Positions 43,044 to 53,386 of a stretch of DNA of 64,000 nt are shown one piece after another. The notes under the pieces were generated by a model. That model had not been told where the DNA came from. It did no database searches and was given only the letters and a program-made list of their open reading frames with translations. Source of the DNA: Vagococcus carniphilus (GTDB lineage: Bacteria > Bacillota > Bacilli > Lactobacillales > Vagococcaceae); assembly GCF_014397115.1 (NCBI RefSeq), contig NZ_CP060720.1, positions 1,442,001 through 1,506,000 on the forward strand, in the 5' to 3' direction. Numbering within the stretch: position 1 is the first letter of the stretch; every line of letters begins with the position of its first letter. A program made the translations under genes and the position numbers.

Positions 43044-44077
43044 TGATCGTAATAATGAAACAAAATGCAACTAAGGAACAAGTTAATGCAGTTATTAAAA
43101 GAGTAAAAGAAGAAGGATTAGAAGTTCATCTAAGCGAAGGTAAAGAACAAACTATTATTGGCTTAGTTGGTGATACAGAAAAAATGATAGATGTTCCTTT
43201 TAGAGGATTTGACGGAGTGAGTGATACAGTGAGAATTACAAGTAGTTACAAATTAACAAGTCGAGAATTCCATCCAACTGATACTGTTGTTGATGTAGAC
43301 GGTTTAAAAATAGGCGGAGAAGAAAACTTTGTGACAATGGCAGGTCCTTGTTCAATCGAAGGTTTAGATCAAATTATGGAATGTGCAAGGATTGCTAAAG
43401 CTGGTGGAGCAACTGTTTTACGTGGTGGTGCTTTTAAGCCAAGAACGTCACCTTACGCTTTCCAAGGATTAGAAGAAGAAGGGTTAAAATACATTCGTCA
43501 AGCAGCAGATAAGTTTGATATGAAAGTTATTACTGAAGTGATGGATGAAGCTAATCTAGAATTAGTTGCTAAGTATACAGATATTTTACAAATCGGTGCA
43601 AGAAATATGCAAAACTTCAAATTATTAACGGCTGTTGGAAAAACTGGCCTACCGGTTGCTTTAAAAAGAGGTATCTCAGGTACGATTGACGAGTGGTTAA
43701 ATGCTGCTGAATACATCGCAGCTCAAGGAAATCAAAAAGTAATATTTGTTGAAAGAGGAATCCGTACTTACGAAACAGCAACCAGAAATACGCTTGATTT
43801 AAGTGCTGTTCCTGTGATTCAAAAATTAAGTCATTTTCCGATTATTGTTGACCCAAGCCATGGTGTTGGTGTATGGGATTATGTAACACCAATGGCTGTT
43901 GCGGGAATTGCTTCAGGGGCTTCAGGAATGATTGTTGAAATTCATCCAAACCCAAGTCAAGCCTGGTCTGACGGGCAACAAAGTTTAAATGAAAAACGCT
44001 ACATGAATATGATGGAACAAATCCATGTCATGGAAAAAGCAATGAAGGAAGTTAAGTTAATCAGAGAAAAAATTTAA
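43040..44077 (+). CDS. aroF: 3-deoxy-7-phosphoheptulonate (DAHP) synthase
   Basis: First committed enzyme of the shikimate pathway (345 aa), condensing phosphoenolpyruvate and erythrose 4-phosphate. It is of the AroA-I-beta type: an N-terminal ferredoxin-like regulatory domain (about residues 1-75) precedes a KDO8PS-like barrel with MAGPCSIE, GGAFKPRTSPYAFQG and VDPSHGVGVWDYV. The regulatory domain normally gives feedback inhibition, by Tyr in related proteins. Translation is coupled to aroE by an ATGA overlap. Confidence 0.94.
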   Translation: MMIVIMKQNATKEQVNAVIKRVKEEGLEVHLSEGKEQTIIGLVGDTEKMIDVPFRGFDGVSDTVRITSSYKLTSREFHPTDTVVDVDGLKIGGEENFVTMAGPCSIEGLDQIMECARIAKAGGATVLRGGAFKPRTSPYAFQGLEEEGLKYIRQAADKFDMKVITEVMDEANLELVAKYTDILQIGARNMQNFKLLTAVGKTGLPVALKRGISGTIDEWLNAAEYIAAQGNQKVIFVERGIRTYETATRNTLDLSAVPVIQKLSHFPIIVDPSHGVGVWDYVTPMAVAGIASGASGMIVEIHPNPSQAWSDGQQSLNEKRYMNMMEQIHVMEKAMKEVKLIREKI

Positions 44078-44088
44078 GGAGATCGTCA

Positions 44089-45153
44089 ATGAAACTAACA
44101 GTTAATCTACCAACAAAATCATATGATTTATTAATCAAAAAAGGTTCTCTAAATGATGTTGGAAAATGGGTATCAACTATTTGGGACAAGCGACAAATTG
44201 TGCTTGTCTCAGATGAAAATGTTGCCTCAATCTACGGGGACTTAGTTCAACAAAAAATTCAAGATCAGGGATTTGATGTGTCAGTGTACACTATCCCACC
44301 AGGCGAAACAAGTAAAAGTCTTGAAATGGCTGAGAAATTATATGAGTTTTTAGCTTCCAAAAATATGACTAGAAAAGACGGCATTGTTATCTTGGGTGGA
44401 GGAGTTGTTGGAGATTTAGGTGGTTTTGTTGCTTCAACTTATATGAGAGGACTTGATTTTCTTCAAATACCAACAACCCTTTTAGCTCAAGTCGATAGTA
44501 GTATTGGTGGAAAAACAGCAGTGAATACGAAGTGGGCTAAAAATTTAGTCGGCACGTTTGCTCAACCTGATGGTGTCTTGATTGATCCTAATACATTATT
44601 AACTTTAGAAGACAGAAGAATTAGAGAAGGCTTGGCAGAAGTGGTTAAATCAGCAGCTATCGCTGATTTAGAATTGTGGCACTTATTGAAGGATCTTGAA
44701 AATGAACAATCTGCTTTAAATGTTTCAGAGGAAATCATCTATGCCTGTTGTAAGGTTAAAAGAAAAGTTGTAGAAGAAGATGAAAGAGATACAGGCATTC
44801 GCTTGATTTTGAATTTCGGACATACGATAGGTCATGCGATTGAACAAACATATGGTTATGGTGTTATAACTCACGGAGAAGCTGTTGCCATTGGCATGTG
44901 TCAAATAACTAAACAGGCTGAAAAAATGGGTGAGATGCCAAAAGGAACTTTGAAAGAACTTGAAGAAATGTTAAGTAAATTCCATTTACCAACAACTTTA
45001 GATGACTGGCAAGAAGAATCTTTGTTTAAAGCTTTAAGTCATGATAAAAAAACTAGTGGTCAATCAATTCGAATTATCCTATTAAAAGAAATAGGTGAAG
45101 CTAAAATTGAAAGAATTCAACTAGATGAAATGAAGAGTTATTTAAAACGATAA
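44089..45153 (+). CDS. aroB: 3-dehydroquinate synthase
   Basis: A 354-aa NAD- and metal-dependent enzyme converting DAHP to 3-dehydroquinate. Typical segments are GGGVVGDLGGFVASTYMRG, IPTTLLAQVDSSIGGKTAVN, LIDPNTLLTLEDRRIREGLAEVVK [metal-ligand Glu within residues about 170-193], and the His ligands in NFGHTIGHAIE and THGEAVAIGM. AAGGAG precedes the ATG. It is the third gene of the operon. Confidence 0.96.
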   Translation: MKLTVNLPTKSYDLLIKKGSLNDVGKWVSTIWDKRQIVLVSDENVASIYGDLVQQKIQDQGFDVSVYTIPPGETSKSLEMAEKLYEFLASKNMTRKDGIVILGGGVVGDLGGFVASTYMRGLDFLQIPTTLLAQVDSSIGGKTAVNTKWAKNLVGTFAQPDGVLIDPNTLLTLEDRRIREGLAEVVKSAAIADLELWHLLKDLENEQSALNVSEEIIYACCKVKRKVVEEDERDTGIRLILNFGHTIGHAIEQTYGYGVITHGEAVAIGMCQITKQAEKMGEMPKGTLKELEEMLSKFHLPTTLDDWQEESLFKALSHDKKTSGQSIRIILLKEIGEAKIERIQLDEMKSYLKR

Positions 45154-45168
45154 GAAGGGAGTTATTTT

Positions 45169-46335
45169 ATGAGATTTTTTACAGCAGGAGAATCCCACGG
45201 TCCAGAATTGACGGCTATTATAGATGGCTTACCAGCAGGGATACCTTTGTCAACAGGAGATATTAACCATGAGTTAAAAAGGCGACAAGGAGGTTATGGT
45301 CGTGGAGGTCGGATGTTAATTGAAACAGATACAGTGGAAATTACTTCTGGAGTTAGACATGGTAAGACATTAGGTTCACCAGTAACACTAGTCGTTAAAA
45401 ATGATGATTTTAAGAATTGGGAAACGGTTATGGGAATCGAACCAGTTGATGATAGAGCTAAAAAAATTAGAAGATTAGCTAAACCAAGACCAGGTCATGC
45501 TGATTTGGTTGGAGGCATTAAGTATGAACATGATGATTTAAGAAATGTTCTTGAGAGATCTTCAGCAAGAGAAACAACCATGCGAGTAGCAATAGGTGCT
45601 ATTTGTAAAAAAATGCTAAAAGAATTATCAATTGATGTTGCTGGACATGTACTTGAAATTGGTGGCGTTAGAGGTGAAATTCCTCAAAGTATGACTGTTT
45701 CAGAAATTAGAGAAAAAGCAGAAAACTCAGCAGTTAGATGTGTAGATCCTTTAATTGAAGAGGCAATGAAAGAAAAAATAGATGCTACTAAAAAAGAAGG
45801 TAATACAATTGGTGGTGTTGTAGAAGTAGTCGTTGGGGGAGTTCCAGTTGGTTTGGGAAGTTACACTCAATGGGATCAAAAATTAGACGGTAAAATTGCT
45901 CAAGCGGTTGTATCTATTAACGCATTTAAAGGCGTAGAGTTTGGTGTTGGCTTTGAAGCTGCTAGACTTTATGGCAGTGAAGTAATGGATGAAATTGTCT
46001 GGAGTAAGGAGACTGGATATACAAGAACCAGTAATAATTTAGGTGGTTTTGAAGGTGGTATGACTAACGGAATGCCCGTTGTTGTTCGAGGTGTGATGAA
46101 ACCTATTCCAACTCTATATAAGCCATTACAATCTGTTAATATTGATACTAAAGAACCATATAAAGCAAGTGTTGAACGTTCTGATAGTTCTGCCGTTCCA
46201 GCTGCTTGTGTTGTAGCAGAAGCAATGGTAACTATTGAAATAGCAAAAGCAATGTTAGATAAATTTGAAAGTGATTCGTTTGAAAGAATGAAACGTGATG
46301 TAGAACGTTATCGTCAGGATACTTTGAATTTTTAG
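45169..46335 (+). CDS. aroC: Chorismate synthase
   Basis: FMN-dependent enzyme of 388 aa making chorismate from 5-enolpyruvylshikimate 3-phosphate. The family signatures [49 protein letters not shown] and [15 protein letters not shown] are intact. It needs reduced FMN supplied by another flavin reductase. GAAGGGAG precedes the ATG. Gene spacing of 15 bases or less on either side indicates operon transcription. Confidence 0.97.
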   Translation: MRFFTAGESHGPELTAIIDGLPAGIPLSTGDINHELKRRQGGYGRGGRMLIETDTVEITSGVRHGKTLGSPVTLVVKNDDFKNWETVMGIEPVDDRAKKIRRLAKPRPGHADLVGGIKYEHDDLRNVLERSSARETTMRVAIGAICKKMLKELSIDVAGHVLEIGGVRGEIPQSMTVSEIREKAENSAVRCVDPLIEEAMKEKIDATKKEGNTIGGVVEVVVGGVPVGLGSYTQWDQKLDGKIAQAVVSINAFKGVEFGVGFEAARLYGSEVMDEIVWSKETGYTRTSNNLGGFEGGMTNGMPVVVRGVMKPIPTLYKPLQSVNIDTKEPYKASVERSDSSAVPAACVVAEAMVTIEIAKAMLDKFESDSFERMKRDVERYRQDTLNF

Positions 46336-46359
46336 AAAAAAATGAGAAGAGGTCCTACT

Positions 46360-47463
46360 ATGAAAAAAAATATATTAATGATTGGAATCGGTCTGATTGG
46401 TTCCTCGATAGCGTTGTCGATTAAAGAAACGACGAAAAATGCTATAATCGTTGGTTTTAGTCATAATGAAAAGGAATTGTTTGGAGCAAAATCACATCAA
46501 ATTATCGATAAAATTAACTTGAATTTAGAAAAAGCAGCTCAAGAAGCAGATGTCATTTTTCTTTGTACTCCAGTCTCTGTTACATTGAAGTTAATACAAG
46601 AACTCTCTACTTTTTCATTGAAAGAATCAGTGATTATTACTGATGTGGGGAGTACGAAAGTAGAAATAATGAATCAGGCACAAGTTTTGTTAGATAAAGG
46701 ATACACATTTATTGGTGGGCATCCAATGGCAGGGTCACATAAGTCTGGCTTTTTGGCAGGTAATAAAGATTTATTTGAAAATGCTTATTATATACTTGTT
46801 CCAACAGGTAACGAAATGAACGAACAAATGACCTGTTTAACTGATTTATTGACTGGAACAAGGGCTAAAATAGTGATTCTTGATGCCTACGAGCATGATC
46901 AAATAACAGGGATTTTGAGTCATATGCCTCATATTATAGCAGCTCAACTAGTCCAACAAGCTGATGATTTGATGGTTCAAAATCCGATATCTAAAAAACT
47001 GGCTGCAGGAGGATTTAGAGATATTACAAGGATTGCTTCATCAGATCCTAAAATGTGGACAGATATTTCTAAAAGTAACGCAGTCATTTTAGAAAAAGAG
47101 ATTGATAACTGGTTAGTTAAATTATCTGATTTTAAAGATATATTGAAATCAGATAAGGAAGTAGAAATTTTTAATTTTTTTGAACGATCGAAGAAAGTAA
47201 GAGATGAGATTCCAGTTCATAAAGAAGGAACGATACCGGGATTTCATGATCTCTATATAAATGTGCCTGATTATCCAGGTGCGATTGCTGAAGTAACAGC
47301 AATATTGGCCAAAGTTAATATTAGCTTAATTAATATAAAAATTATGGAAACAAGAGATGATATATTCGGAATTTTACGAATCTCGTTTAAAAATGAGAAG
47401 GATTTATTTCTGGCTAAAGAAGCTGTAGCAAAACATACACCGTATGAGAGTGTTATTAATTAG
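46360..47463 (+). CDS. tyrA: Prephenate dehydrogenase with ACT domain
   Basis: A 367-aa NAD-dependent enzyme converting prephenate to 4-hydroxyphenylpyruvate on the tyrosine branch. The Rossmann motif IGIGLIGSSIAL is at the N-terminus, the GGHPMAGSHKSG active-site segment follows, and a C-terminal ACT domain (about residues 295-367, DLYINVPDYPGAIAEVTAILA) suggests Tyr feedback. ATG 46360 follows AAGAGG by seven bases and is preferred to an upstream ATG at 46342. Confidence 0.94.
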   Translation: MKKNILMIGIGLIGSSIALSIKETTKNAIIVGFSHNEKELFGAKSHQIIDKINLNLEKAAQEADVIFLCTPVSVTLKLIQELSTFSLKESVIITDVGSTKVEIMNQAQVLLDKGYTFIGGHPMAGSHKSGFLAGNKDLFENAYYILVPTGNEMNEQMTCLTDLLTGTRAKIVILDAYEHDQITGILSHMPHIIAAQLVQQADDLMVQNPISKKLAAGGFRDITRIASSDPKMWTDISKSNAVILEKEIDNWLVKLSDFKDILKSDKEVEIFNFFERSKKVRDEIPVHKEGTIPGFHDLYINVPDYPGAIAEVTAILAKVNISLINIKIMETRDDIFGILRISFKNEKDLFLAKEAVAKHTPYESVIN

Positions 47464-47472
47464 GAGGATGTT

Positions 47473-48762
47473 ATGAAATTAAAAACAAATGCTCATTCAC
47501 TTAGAGGGACAATCACAGTTCCTGGAGATAAATCAATTTCACACCGTAGTATTATGTTTGGGTCATTAGCAACAGGAACAACTGAAATCTCTCATTTTTT
47601 AAGGGCAGATGATTGTTTAGATACGTTGAAACTTTTTAAACAAATGGGAGTTCCTATAACAGATGATGGGAAAAAAATTACCATTGAAGGTGTCGGGTTA
47701 AGAGGATTAAAAAATCCAGGAAAGACTTTAGATGTTGGTAATTCTGGCACAACGATTCGTTTGCTTATGGGAATTCTAGCTGGACAATCTTTTTCTGCAA
47801 CATTAACAGGGGATAGTTCCATACAAAAACGCCCAATGAATCGTGTTATGCTACCTTTAAAAGAAATGGGAGCAAAAGTAGAAGGAAATCAGCAGTCAGA
47901 GTTTCCTCCAATACAAGTAACTGGTGTAAATGATTTACAACCCATTAATTATCATATTCCTGTTGCAAGTGCCCAAGTTAAATCTGCATTAATTTTTGCA
48001 GCTCTTCAAGCGTGTGGTGAAACAACATTAATTGAAAAAGAGAAAACTAGAAATCACACAGAAGTTATGATTAAACAGTTTGGCGGGAACATTGAAGTAG
48101 AAGAAAAAACAATTCGGGTTAAAGGAAATCAAACTTTTACAGGTCAATCTATCTCAATACCGGGAGACATCTCTTCTGCTGCATTTTTTATTGCAGCGGG
48201 ATTATTAGTTCCAGGTAGTCAAATTACGTTAAAAAATGTCGGATTAAGTGAAACCAGAACTGGTATGATTGATGTGGTTAAAGCTATGGGCGGTAATATT
48301 GAGATAACCGAAATAGACGAATTAAATGAATCTGGAAATATCATTGTTAGTTCAAGTCAGCTTGTAGCAACTGAAATTAGTGGTGAATTGATTCCTAGGT
48401 TAATTGATGAAATTCCAATTATTGCTTTACTTGCTACTCAAGCAAAAGGTGAGACTCTTATTAAAGATGCTGAAGAGTTGAGAGTAAAAGAGACGGATAG
48501 AATCCAAGCTGTTTCTGATGAATTGAATCGATTAGGTGCATCAATTACGCCAACTGCTGATGGTTTAGTCATTCAAGGTGAAACTAAATTGACTGGTGGG
48601 ACAGTAACGAGTTACGGAGATCATCGAATTGGAATGATGCTCCAAATTGCAGCTCTTATTGTGAAAGAAGGAGAAGTAGTTCTTGATAAAAGTGAGGCTG
48701 TTTCCGTTTCATACCCTACATTTTTTGATGATTTAAATGAACTGATGGAGCAAACGATATGA
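47473..48762 (+). CDS. aroA: 3-phosphoshikimate 1-carboxyvinyltransferase (EPSP synthase)
   Basis: A 429-aa enzyme that joins phosphoenolpyruvate to shikimate 3-phosphate, the glyphosate target. Signatures [37 protein letters not shown] and [13 protein letters not shown] are intact. In the glyphosate-contact loop the motif is GNSGTT rather than the GNAGT of class I, consistent with Gram-positive class II enzymes. GGAGG precedes the ATG, and the stop overlaps aroK. Confidence 0.96.
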   Translation: MKLKTNAHSLRGTITVPGDKSISHRSIMFGSLATGTTEISHFLRADDCLDTLKLFKQMGVPITDDGKKITIEGVGLRGLKNPGKTLDVGNSGTTIRLLMGILAGQSFSATLTGDSSIQKRPMNRVMLPLKEMGAKVEGNQQSEFPPIQVTGVNDLQPINYHIPVASAQVKSALIFAALQACGETTLIEKEKTRNHTEVMIKQFGGNIEVEEKTIRVKGNQTFTGQSISIPGDISSAAFFIAAGLLVPGSQITLKNVGLSETRTGMIDVVKAMGGNIEITEIDELNESGNIIVSSSQLVATEISGELIPRLIDEIPIIALLATQAKGETLIKDAEELRVKETDRIQAVSDELNRLGASITPTADGLVIQGETKLTGGTVTSYGDHRIGMMLQIAALIVKEGEVVLDKSEAVSVSYPTFFDDLNELMEQTI

Positions 48763-49274
48763 AACAGTTAACTTTAATTGGTTTTATGGGATCAGGTAAA
48801 TCAACAACAGGTCAAATGCTATCAAAAGAATTGGGAATACCTTTATTAGAGTTAGATCAAATGATTGAAGAAGAAACCAAAATGAGTATACCTGATATTT
48901 TTGATTTAAAAGGTGAAGCTTATTTTAGAGAATTAGAACATATCGTTTTAATTAAGTCTTTAAATTCAAGAGGTGTTATTGCAACAGGTGGAGGAATATT
49001 AACCAATAGCAAAAATGTTGAACAGTTAAAATCCACTCGTAATGTTATCTATTTAAAAGGAAAAGACAGTACATTGATAGAAAGAATTAAGAACGATTCT
49101 GTCAATAAAAGACCACTAGCTGATACTAGCACAGAACTTGAAATTACAAAAAGATTAGAGAATAGAGTTAACCAATATGAAGAAGTAGCAGATATAATCA
49201 TAGAAATTGAAAATAAGAGTATTTCAGAAATAACTTTAGAAATTATGAATCAATTAGAGGAGATGAAAGAATGA
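48759..49274 (+). CDS. aroK: Shikimate kinase
   Basis: A 171-aa P-loop kinase phosphorylating shikimate. Walker A is GFMGSGKST (Lys14), the shikimate-binding Asp occurs in [11 protein letters not shown], the GGG motif is ATGGGIL, and the LID region contains RPLADTS. Its ATG overlaps the aroA stop (ATGA), and its own stop overlaps pheA in the same way, so three proteins are translationally coupled. Confidence 0.94.
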   Translation: MKQLTLIGFMGSGKSTTGQMLSKELGIPLLELDQMIEEETKMSIPDIFDLKGEAYFRELEHIVLIKSLNSRGVIATGGGILTNSKNVEQLKSTRNVIYLKGKDSTLIERIKNDSVNKRPLADTSTELEITKRLENRVNQYEEVADIIIEIENKSISEITLEIMNQLEEMKE

Positions 49275-50119
49275 GAGTTGGTTATTTAGGTCCAAAAAGT
49301 TCATTCACCTACAAAGCAACAAGGAGTTTTTTTAAAGAAGCAGAACTGTCTCCATTACCAACAATTGTTTCAACTTTAAAAGCAATTGAAATGAATCAAT
49401 TTGATTATTGTGTGATACCTATAGAAAATTCTGTCGAGGGTACGGTTCATCCGGCCCTTGATTTTTTATACCATCAAGCAAATGTACCTGTACAGGCAGA
49501 AGTGATTCTTCCGATATCACAAAATTTGATGATTCATCCCAACTGGATAGGAAAGATAAATCAGTTAAAAGCAGTAAAATCACATCCACAAGCTTTAGCT
49601 CAAACGCAACAATTTTTAGAAGAAAATTATTCTAGTTTAAAACAAGAGATTACAGATTCGACGACTCAAGCAGCCAAATGGATTTCAGATAATAAAGACG
49701 AGCCTGTTATGGCGATTGCTTCAAAGGAAGCGGCTAAAGAATACCAATTAGAAATTATACAATCAGATATCCAAGACATGAAAACTAACCAAACGAGATT
49801 TTGGGTGATTGGAAGAAAAAAGATAAATTGGTATAAAGAAAAATCACCAATATTTAGACAGACTATTGGTGTTAAAATGGAACAAAATCAAGCGGGTAAT
49901 TTACACAAAATACTATCAGCTTTTAGTTGGCGAGGAATTGATTTAACTAAAATTGAATCGAGACCATTGAAAACAAGGTTAGGAGATTATTTTTTCTTAA
50001 TTGATATTAAAGTAGAAAATCTAATCTTAGTTGAAATGGCTCTGAAAGAAATAACCGAATTAGGTGGAGAAATAAAAGTTTTTGGTACTTACTATGCACA
50101 TCAAACCATCAATTGTTAG
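49271..50119 (+). CDS. pheA: Prephenate dehydratase
   Basis: A 282-aa enzyme of the phenylalanine branch. The N-terminal dehydratase domain starts VGYLGPKSSFTYKA and contains VIPIENSVEGTV and the catalytic TRFWVIG; a C-terminal ACT domain with ESRP (about residues 200-275) provides Phe feedback. No chorismate mutase domain is fused, so the mutase must be encoded elsewhere or be missing from this operon. It is the last gene before a gap of 94 bases. Confidence 0.95.
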   Translation: MRVGYLGPKSSFTYKATRSFFKEAELSPLPTIVSTLKAIEMNQFDYCVIPIENSVEGTVHPALDFLYHQANVPVQAEVILPISQNLMIHPNWIGKINQLKAVKSHPQALAQTQQFLEENYSSLKQEITDSTTQAAKWISDNKDEPVMAIASKEAAKEYQLEIIQSDIQDMKTNQTRFWVIGRKKINWYKEKSPIFRQTIGVKMEQNQAGNLHKILSAFSWRGIDLTKIESRPLKTRLGDYFFLIDIKVENLILVEMALKEITELGGEIKVFGTYYAHQTINC

Positions 50120-50213
50120 TGTAAAAAAATCATAAGAATCTCATTTGATAGTTTCAAAAATATTCAAAATAGGCTATCCTTATTAAAGATTAAAGTTAAT
50201 AAGAGGTGTAAAT

Positions 50214-51260
50214 ATGGCGAATATGACAAGGATGGATCGACATCGTCAAGCCGAATTAGAAAAAGAACAGAATAAAAGAAAAAATAATAAATTAAATGAG
50301 GAACCAGAATTACCGAATGGCAGTCAACCTAATCAAAAAAAGCCTAAAAAAATAAAGAAGAAAAAAAAGAAATCTAAAATCTTTTTCTTGATTTTAATTG
50401 CTTTGATAGTTTTAAGTGTTGTAGGCTACTTTAAAGGTGTGGGAAGTGCCAAACTAGATAAAAATAATAAACAAGCAGATGTGGGAAATTTTTTAGGTGA
50501 AAAAAGTCAGGATGGCTCTACTAACGTGCTTCTTTTGGGAAGTGATTCAAGAGGAGAAGACCAAGGTCGCTCAGATTCTATTATGATTGCCCATTATGAT
50601 AAAAAAAATAAACAACCTAAATTGGTTTCTATTATGCGAGACACATATGTTGCAATTCCTCAAAATGGTGGAATTGAATACAATAAGATAAATGCAGCGT
50701 ATTCTTATGGTGGACCAGAACTTGTAAGAAAAACAATCAAAGAAACATTTGGCGTTCCAATACAGTATTACGCTATTGTGAATTTTGAATCTTTTCCTAA
50801 AATAGTTGGAACTTTGGCTCCTGGAGGCTTAAAAATAGACGCTGAAAAAGAGTTAGAAGTTGAAGGGACAGTCATTAAAAAAGGTGAACAAAAGATGAGT
50901 GGAAAAGAAGCCTTGCAGTATGCTCGTTTTAGAAAAGATGAAGAAAGTGATTTTGGACGAGTTAGACGCCAACAACAAGTGATGACTGCTTTACTTAAAC
51001 AAGGATTGAATCCATTAAATGCTTGGAGATTACCAGAAACTATTGGAACAGTACGTGGTTACACGCAAACAAATATTCCTTTTAGTTTTTATCCAGGAGT
51101 CGGTACAAGTTATTTATTCAGTCAACACAAACCATTAGATATCTTAACTATCCCAGTTGAAGGATCTTGGAATGATGGTTATTATGAACATTCAGGTAGT
51201 GTTTTAGAAATTGATGAAGCTATAAATGGACAAGCGATTAAGACTTTTTTCACTAATTAA
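50214..51260 (+). CDS. LytR-CpsA-Psr (LCP) family protein
   Basis: Membrane-anchored ligase of 348 aa that transfers wall teichoic acid or polysaccharide from lipid carriers to peptidoglycan. A charged cytoplasmic N-terminus rich in Lys (about residues 1-60) precedes one membrane segment (about 61-78) and the extracellular LCP domain. That domain carries LLLGSDSRGEDQGRSDSIMIA, LVSIMRDTYV with the conserved Arg, and ALQYARFRKDEESDFGR (pyrophosphate-binding). An AAGAGGTG site precedes the ATG. It probably has its own promoter rather than being part of the aro operon. Confidence 0.88.
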   Translation: MANMTRMDRHRQAELEKEQNKRKNNKLNEEPELPNGSQPNQKKPKKIKKKKKKSKIFFLILIALIVLSVVGYFKGVGSAKLDKNNKQADVGNFLGEKSQDGSTNVLLLGSDSRGEDQGRSDSIMIAHYDKKNKQPKLVSIMRDTYVAIPQNGGIEYNKINAAYSYGGPELVRKTIKETFGVPIQYYAIVNFESFPKIVGTLAPGGLKIDAEKELEVEGTVIKKGEQKMSGKEALQYARFRKDEESDFGRVRRQQQVMTALLKQGLNPLNAWRLPETIGTVRGYTQTNIPFSFYPGVGTSYLFSQHKPLDILTIPVEGSWNDGYYEHSGSVLEIDEAINGQAIKTFFTN

Positions 51261-51262
51261 TT

Positions 51263-51302
51263 ATCTTTACATTAATATGATAGAACACTATAATGTAAAG
51301 AT
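51263..51302. repeat. Perfect 12-bp inverted repeat overlapping degV promoter
   Basis: ATCTTTACATTA (51263-51274) is inverted as TAATGTAAAGAT (51291-51302) with a 16-base gap. The arms cover the -35 and -10 boxes of the predicted promoter and no T-run follows, which suits an operator better than a terminator. Confidence 0.55.
51266..51294 (+). promoter_or_regulatory. Promoter for degV-like gene
   Basis: TTTACA (51266-51271), a 17-base spacer and a perfect TATAAT (51289-51294), about 50 bases before the ATG. Confidence 0.6.
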
Positions 51303-51344
51303 AGGTGTTAATTGCCGGAAAGAGAAAAGAATAGAGGAATTACA

Positions 51345-52182
51345 ATGAAAATTGCAATTGTCACGGATAGTACTGTTTTTTTAAGAGGGGACTATCAACA
51401 TCGTGAAGATCTATATATCGTACCCGTCCCATTAATAATAGACGATAAAATTTATTATGAGGGTGTAGATATTCATGTAGATGGTTTTTATGATTTATTA
51501 GATAGTGCTAAAAACTTTCCTAAAACATCACAACCTTCGATTGGCGAATTATTCGAGTTATATGAAAACATCGCAAATAAAGGATACGACGCAGTTATAA
51601 GTATCCACATGTCTTCTGGTATTTCTGGATTTATCAGTTCTTTAACAAGTATTTCAAAAGAAATAGATATGATTGATGTTCATCCATTTGACTCACTATT
51701 AACAAGTGGTCCGATGGGTAAATTAGTTGAGGTTGCTCTTGATATGGTTGAACAGCCAGATGCAACACCAGAAATTATTCTAGATAAACTATCAGAAATG
51801 AGAGAGAAACTAGAGGGGTATATTGTAGTAGATGATTTAAATCACTTAGTTCGTGGTGGTAGATTAAAAAATGGTGCTGCCATTATTGGAACATTACTAA
51901 AAATAAAACCTATCTTAAGTTTTCAAGAAGGCAATATTGTTTTATCAGAAAAAAGCACTTCATCGGGTAGAAGAAATTGTTTTAAATGAGATTAAAAGTA
52001 AACCCGAGGATAGTACATTTTATGTTATTCACTGTAATAATCTAGATGTCGCTAAGCAAGTAGAAGGAGAACTTTTAAAGCTATACTCTAGCTTAGAAGT
52101 AATTATCTGTGATTTCGGTCCTGTTATAGGAACACATTTAGGTGAAAAATCAGTTGCTATTGGAGTGGCACCAAAAAGATAA
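51345..52182 (+). pseudogene. DegV family fatty-acid-binding protein, frameshifted
   Basis: The sequence encodes a DegV/FakB-type protein (fatty-acid carrier for fatty-acid kinase) in two frames. The first frame runs from ATG 51345 (MKIAIVTDSTVFL) to a stop at 51989; the rest (ALHRVEEIVLNEIKSK...GVAPKR) continues in the +1 frame to 52182. The break is at a run of six A (about 51951-51956); five would restore one ORF of about 278 residues, the normal DegV length. Motifs GISGFISS and VDDLNHLVRGGRL are intact. A sequencing homopolymer error, a recent mutation or transcriptional slippage are all possible. Confidence 0.8.
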
Positions 52183-52186
52183 TGTT

Positions 52187-52224
52187 AAGAGGGTAACCCT
52201 GAAAAGTGGTTGATCCTCTTTTTT
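52187..52224 (+). terminator. Intrinsic terminator of degV-like gene
   Basis: AAGAGG..AACC pairs with GGTT..CCTCTT around a 9-base loop with a small internal mismatch, followed by T. Confidence 0.8.
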
Positions 52225-52259
52225 CTATCATTTGTAGTAAAAGGGAAGAGGGAAAATTG

Positions 52260-53366
52260 ATGGAACCAAATATTTATGGACCGAGTCAAGTTGTAGTTAA
52301 CTTGAATCATATTAGACATAACGTAAAAGAAGAACTTAAAAGGTTAGACCATGGAACAAGCCTTTACGCTGTTGTCAAAGCAAATGGTTACGGTCACGGA
52401 GCAATAGAAGTTGCTAAAGCGGCAATTGAAGCAGGAGCTACCGGACTTTGTGTTTCTAATTTAAATGAAGCGATTGAGTTAAGAAAAAATGAAATGACAG
52501 AACCTATACTTGTAATGGGCTATGTGTCGTTAAAATATCTTGATATAGTTTTAGAGAATGACATAACATTAACAGCAACTAATTTAGAGTGGCTGAAAGA
52601 GTTGGATAAGAGAGTAACAAAAGAAATTAAAATCCATTTAAAAATTGATACTGGAATGGGGCGTATTGGCTTAAATGATTCTGAAGAAATGAAACTAGCT
52701 AATGAACTTTTAAAAAGTAATCCCTTAATTAATTTTGAAGGGTTGTTTACGCATTTTTCAAAAGCAGATAGTAAGGATAATCAGCACTTTGAATTACAGC
52801 AACGACGTTTTTTAAATGCATTAGCCATTTTCGGTGAAGATATTCCTTATATTCATACATCAAATTCAGCTACAGCGCTATGGCATGATGCTTGGAAGAG
52901 TAATTTAGTTCGTTATGGTGATGCAATGTATGGAATGAATCCTTCAGGAAACGAACTAGACGAACCATTTAAATTAAAACAAGCCCTAACCTTGGAAACT
53001 GAAATTATTCATATAAAAGAAGTAGAAAAAGGCGAAAAAATAGGATACGGAGCAACTTATGAGACGAGTTCTAAAGAGTGGATAGCAACGTTACCAATCG
53101 GTTATGCAGATGGCTTAATTCGAAAATTTCAAGGGTTTAACTGTTTAGTTAACAGTAAACAAGCACCTATTGTTGGTCGTATTTGTATGGATCAGTGTAT
53201 GATTAGGGTAGATGGTTATTTGCCAATTGGAACTAAAGTTACTATTTTTGGACGTGACGGAGACTTGTTTAATTCTGTTCAAAAAGGAGCAGAGTATGTG
53301 GATACGATTAATTATGAGGTGACATGTGGTTTGACAGATAGACTACCTCGTGTTTACATTGAATAA
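52260..53366 (+). CDS. alr: Alanine racemase
   Basis: PLP enzyme of 368 aa that makes D-alanine for peptidoglycan. The PLP-binding lysine is Lys40 in YAVVKANGYGHG, and the catalytic tyrosine is Tyr263 in GYGATY. HLKIDTGMGRIG and VGRICMDQCMI complete the signature. ATG 52260 is chosen because GAAGAGGG precedes it; the longer ORF from 52206 starts within the degV terminator. acpS and ddl, frequent neighbours of alr elsewhere, are not present. Confidence 0.95.
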   Translation: MEPNIYGPSQVVVNLNHIRHNVKEELKRLDHGTSLYAVVKANGYGHGAIEVAKAAIEAGATGLCVSNLNEAIELRKNEMTEPILVMGYVSLKYLDIVLENDITLTATNLEWLKELDKRVTKEIKIHLKIDTGMGRIGLNDSEEMKLANELLKSNPLINFEGLFTHFSKADSKDNQHFELQQRRFLNALAIFGEDIPYIHTSNSATALWHDAWKSNLVRYGDAMYGMNPSGNELDEPFKLKQALTLETEIIHIKEVEKGEKIGYGATYETSSKEWIATLPIGYADGLIRKFQGFNCLVNSKQAPIVGRICMDQCMIRVDGYLPIGTKVTIFGRDGDLFNSVQKGAEYVDTINYEVTCGLTDRLPRVYIE

Positions 53367-53386
53367 AAGGAGTTGAATGTTATTTC

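Noticed and set aside
51945-51965. Programmed frameshift in degV
   Set aside because: The A6G run is not phased as A-AAA-AAG for -1 slippage, and the needed shift is +1; sequencing error or mutation is simpler.
51937-52182. Separate 81-aa protein at the end of the degV region
   Set aside because: It is the C-terminal third of DegV in the +1 frame; it has no convincing ribosome-binding site of its own.
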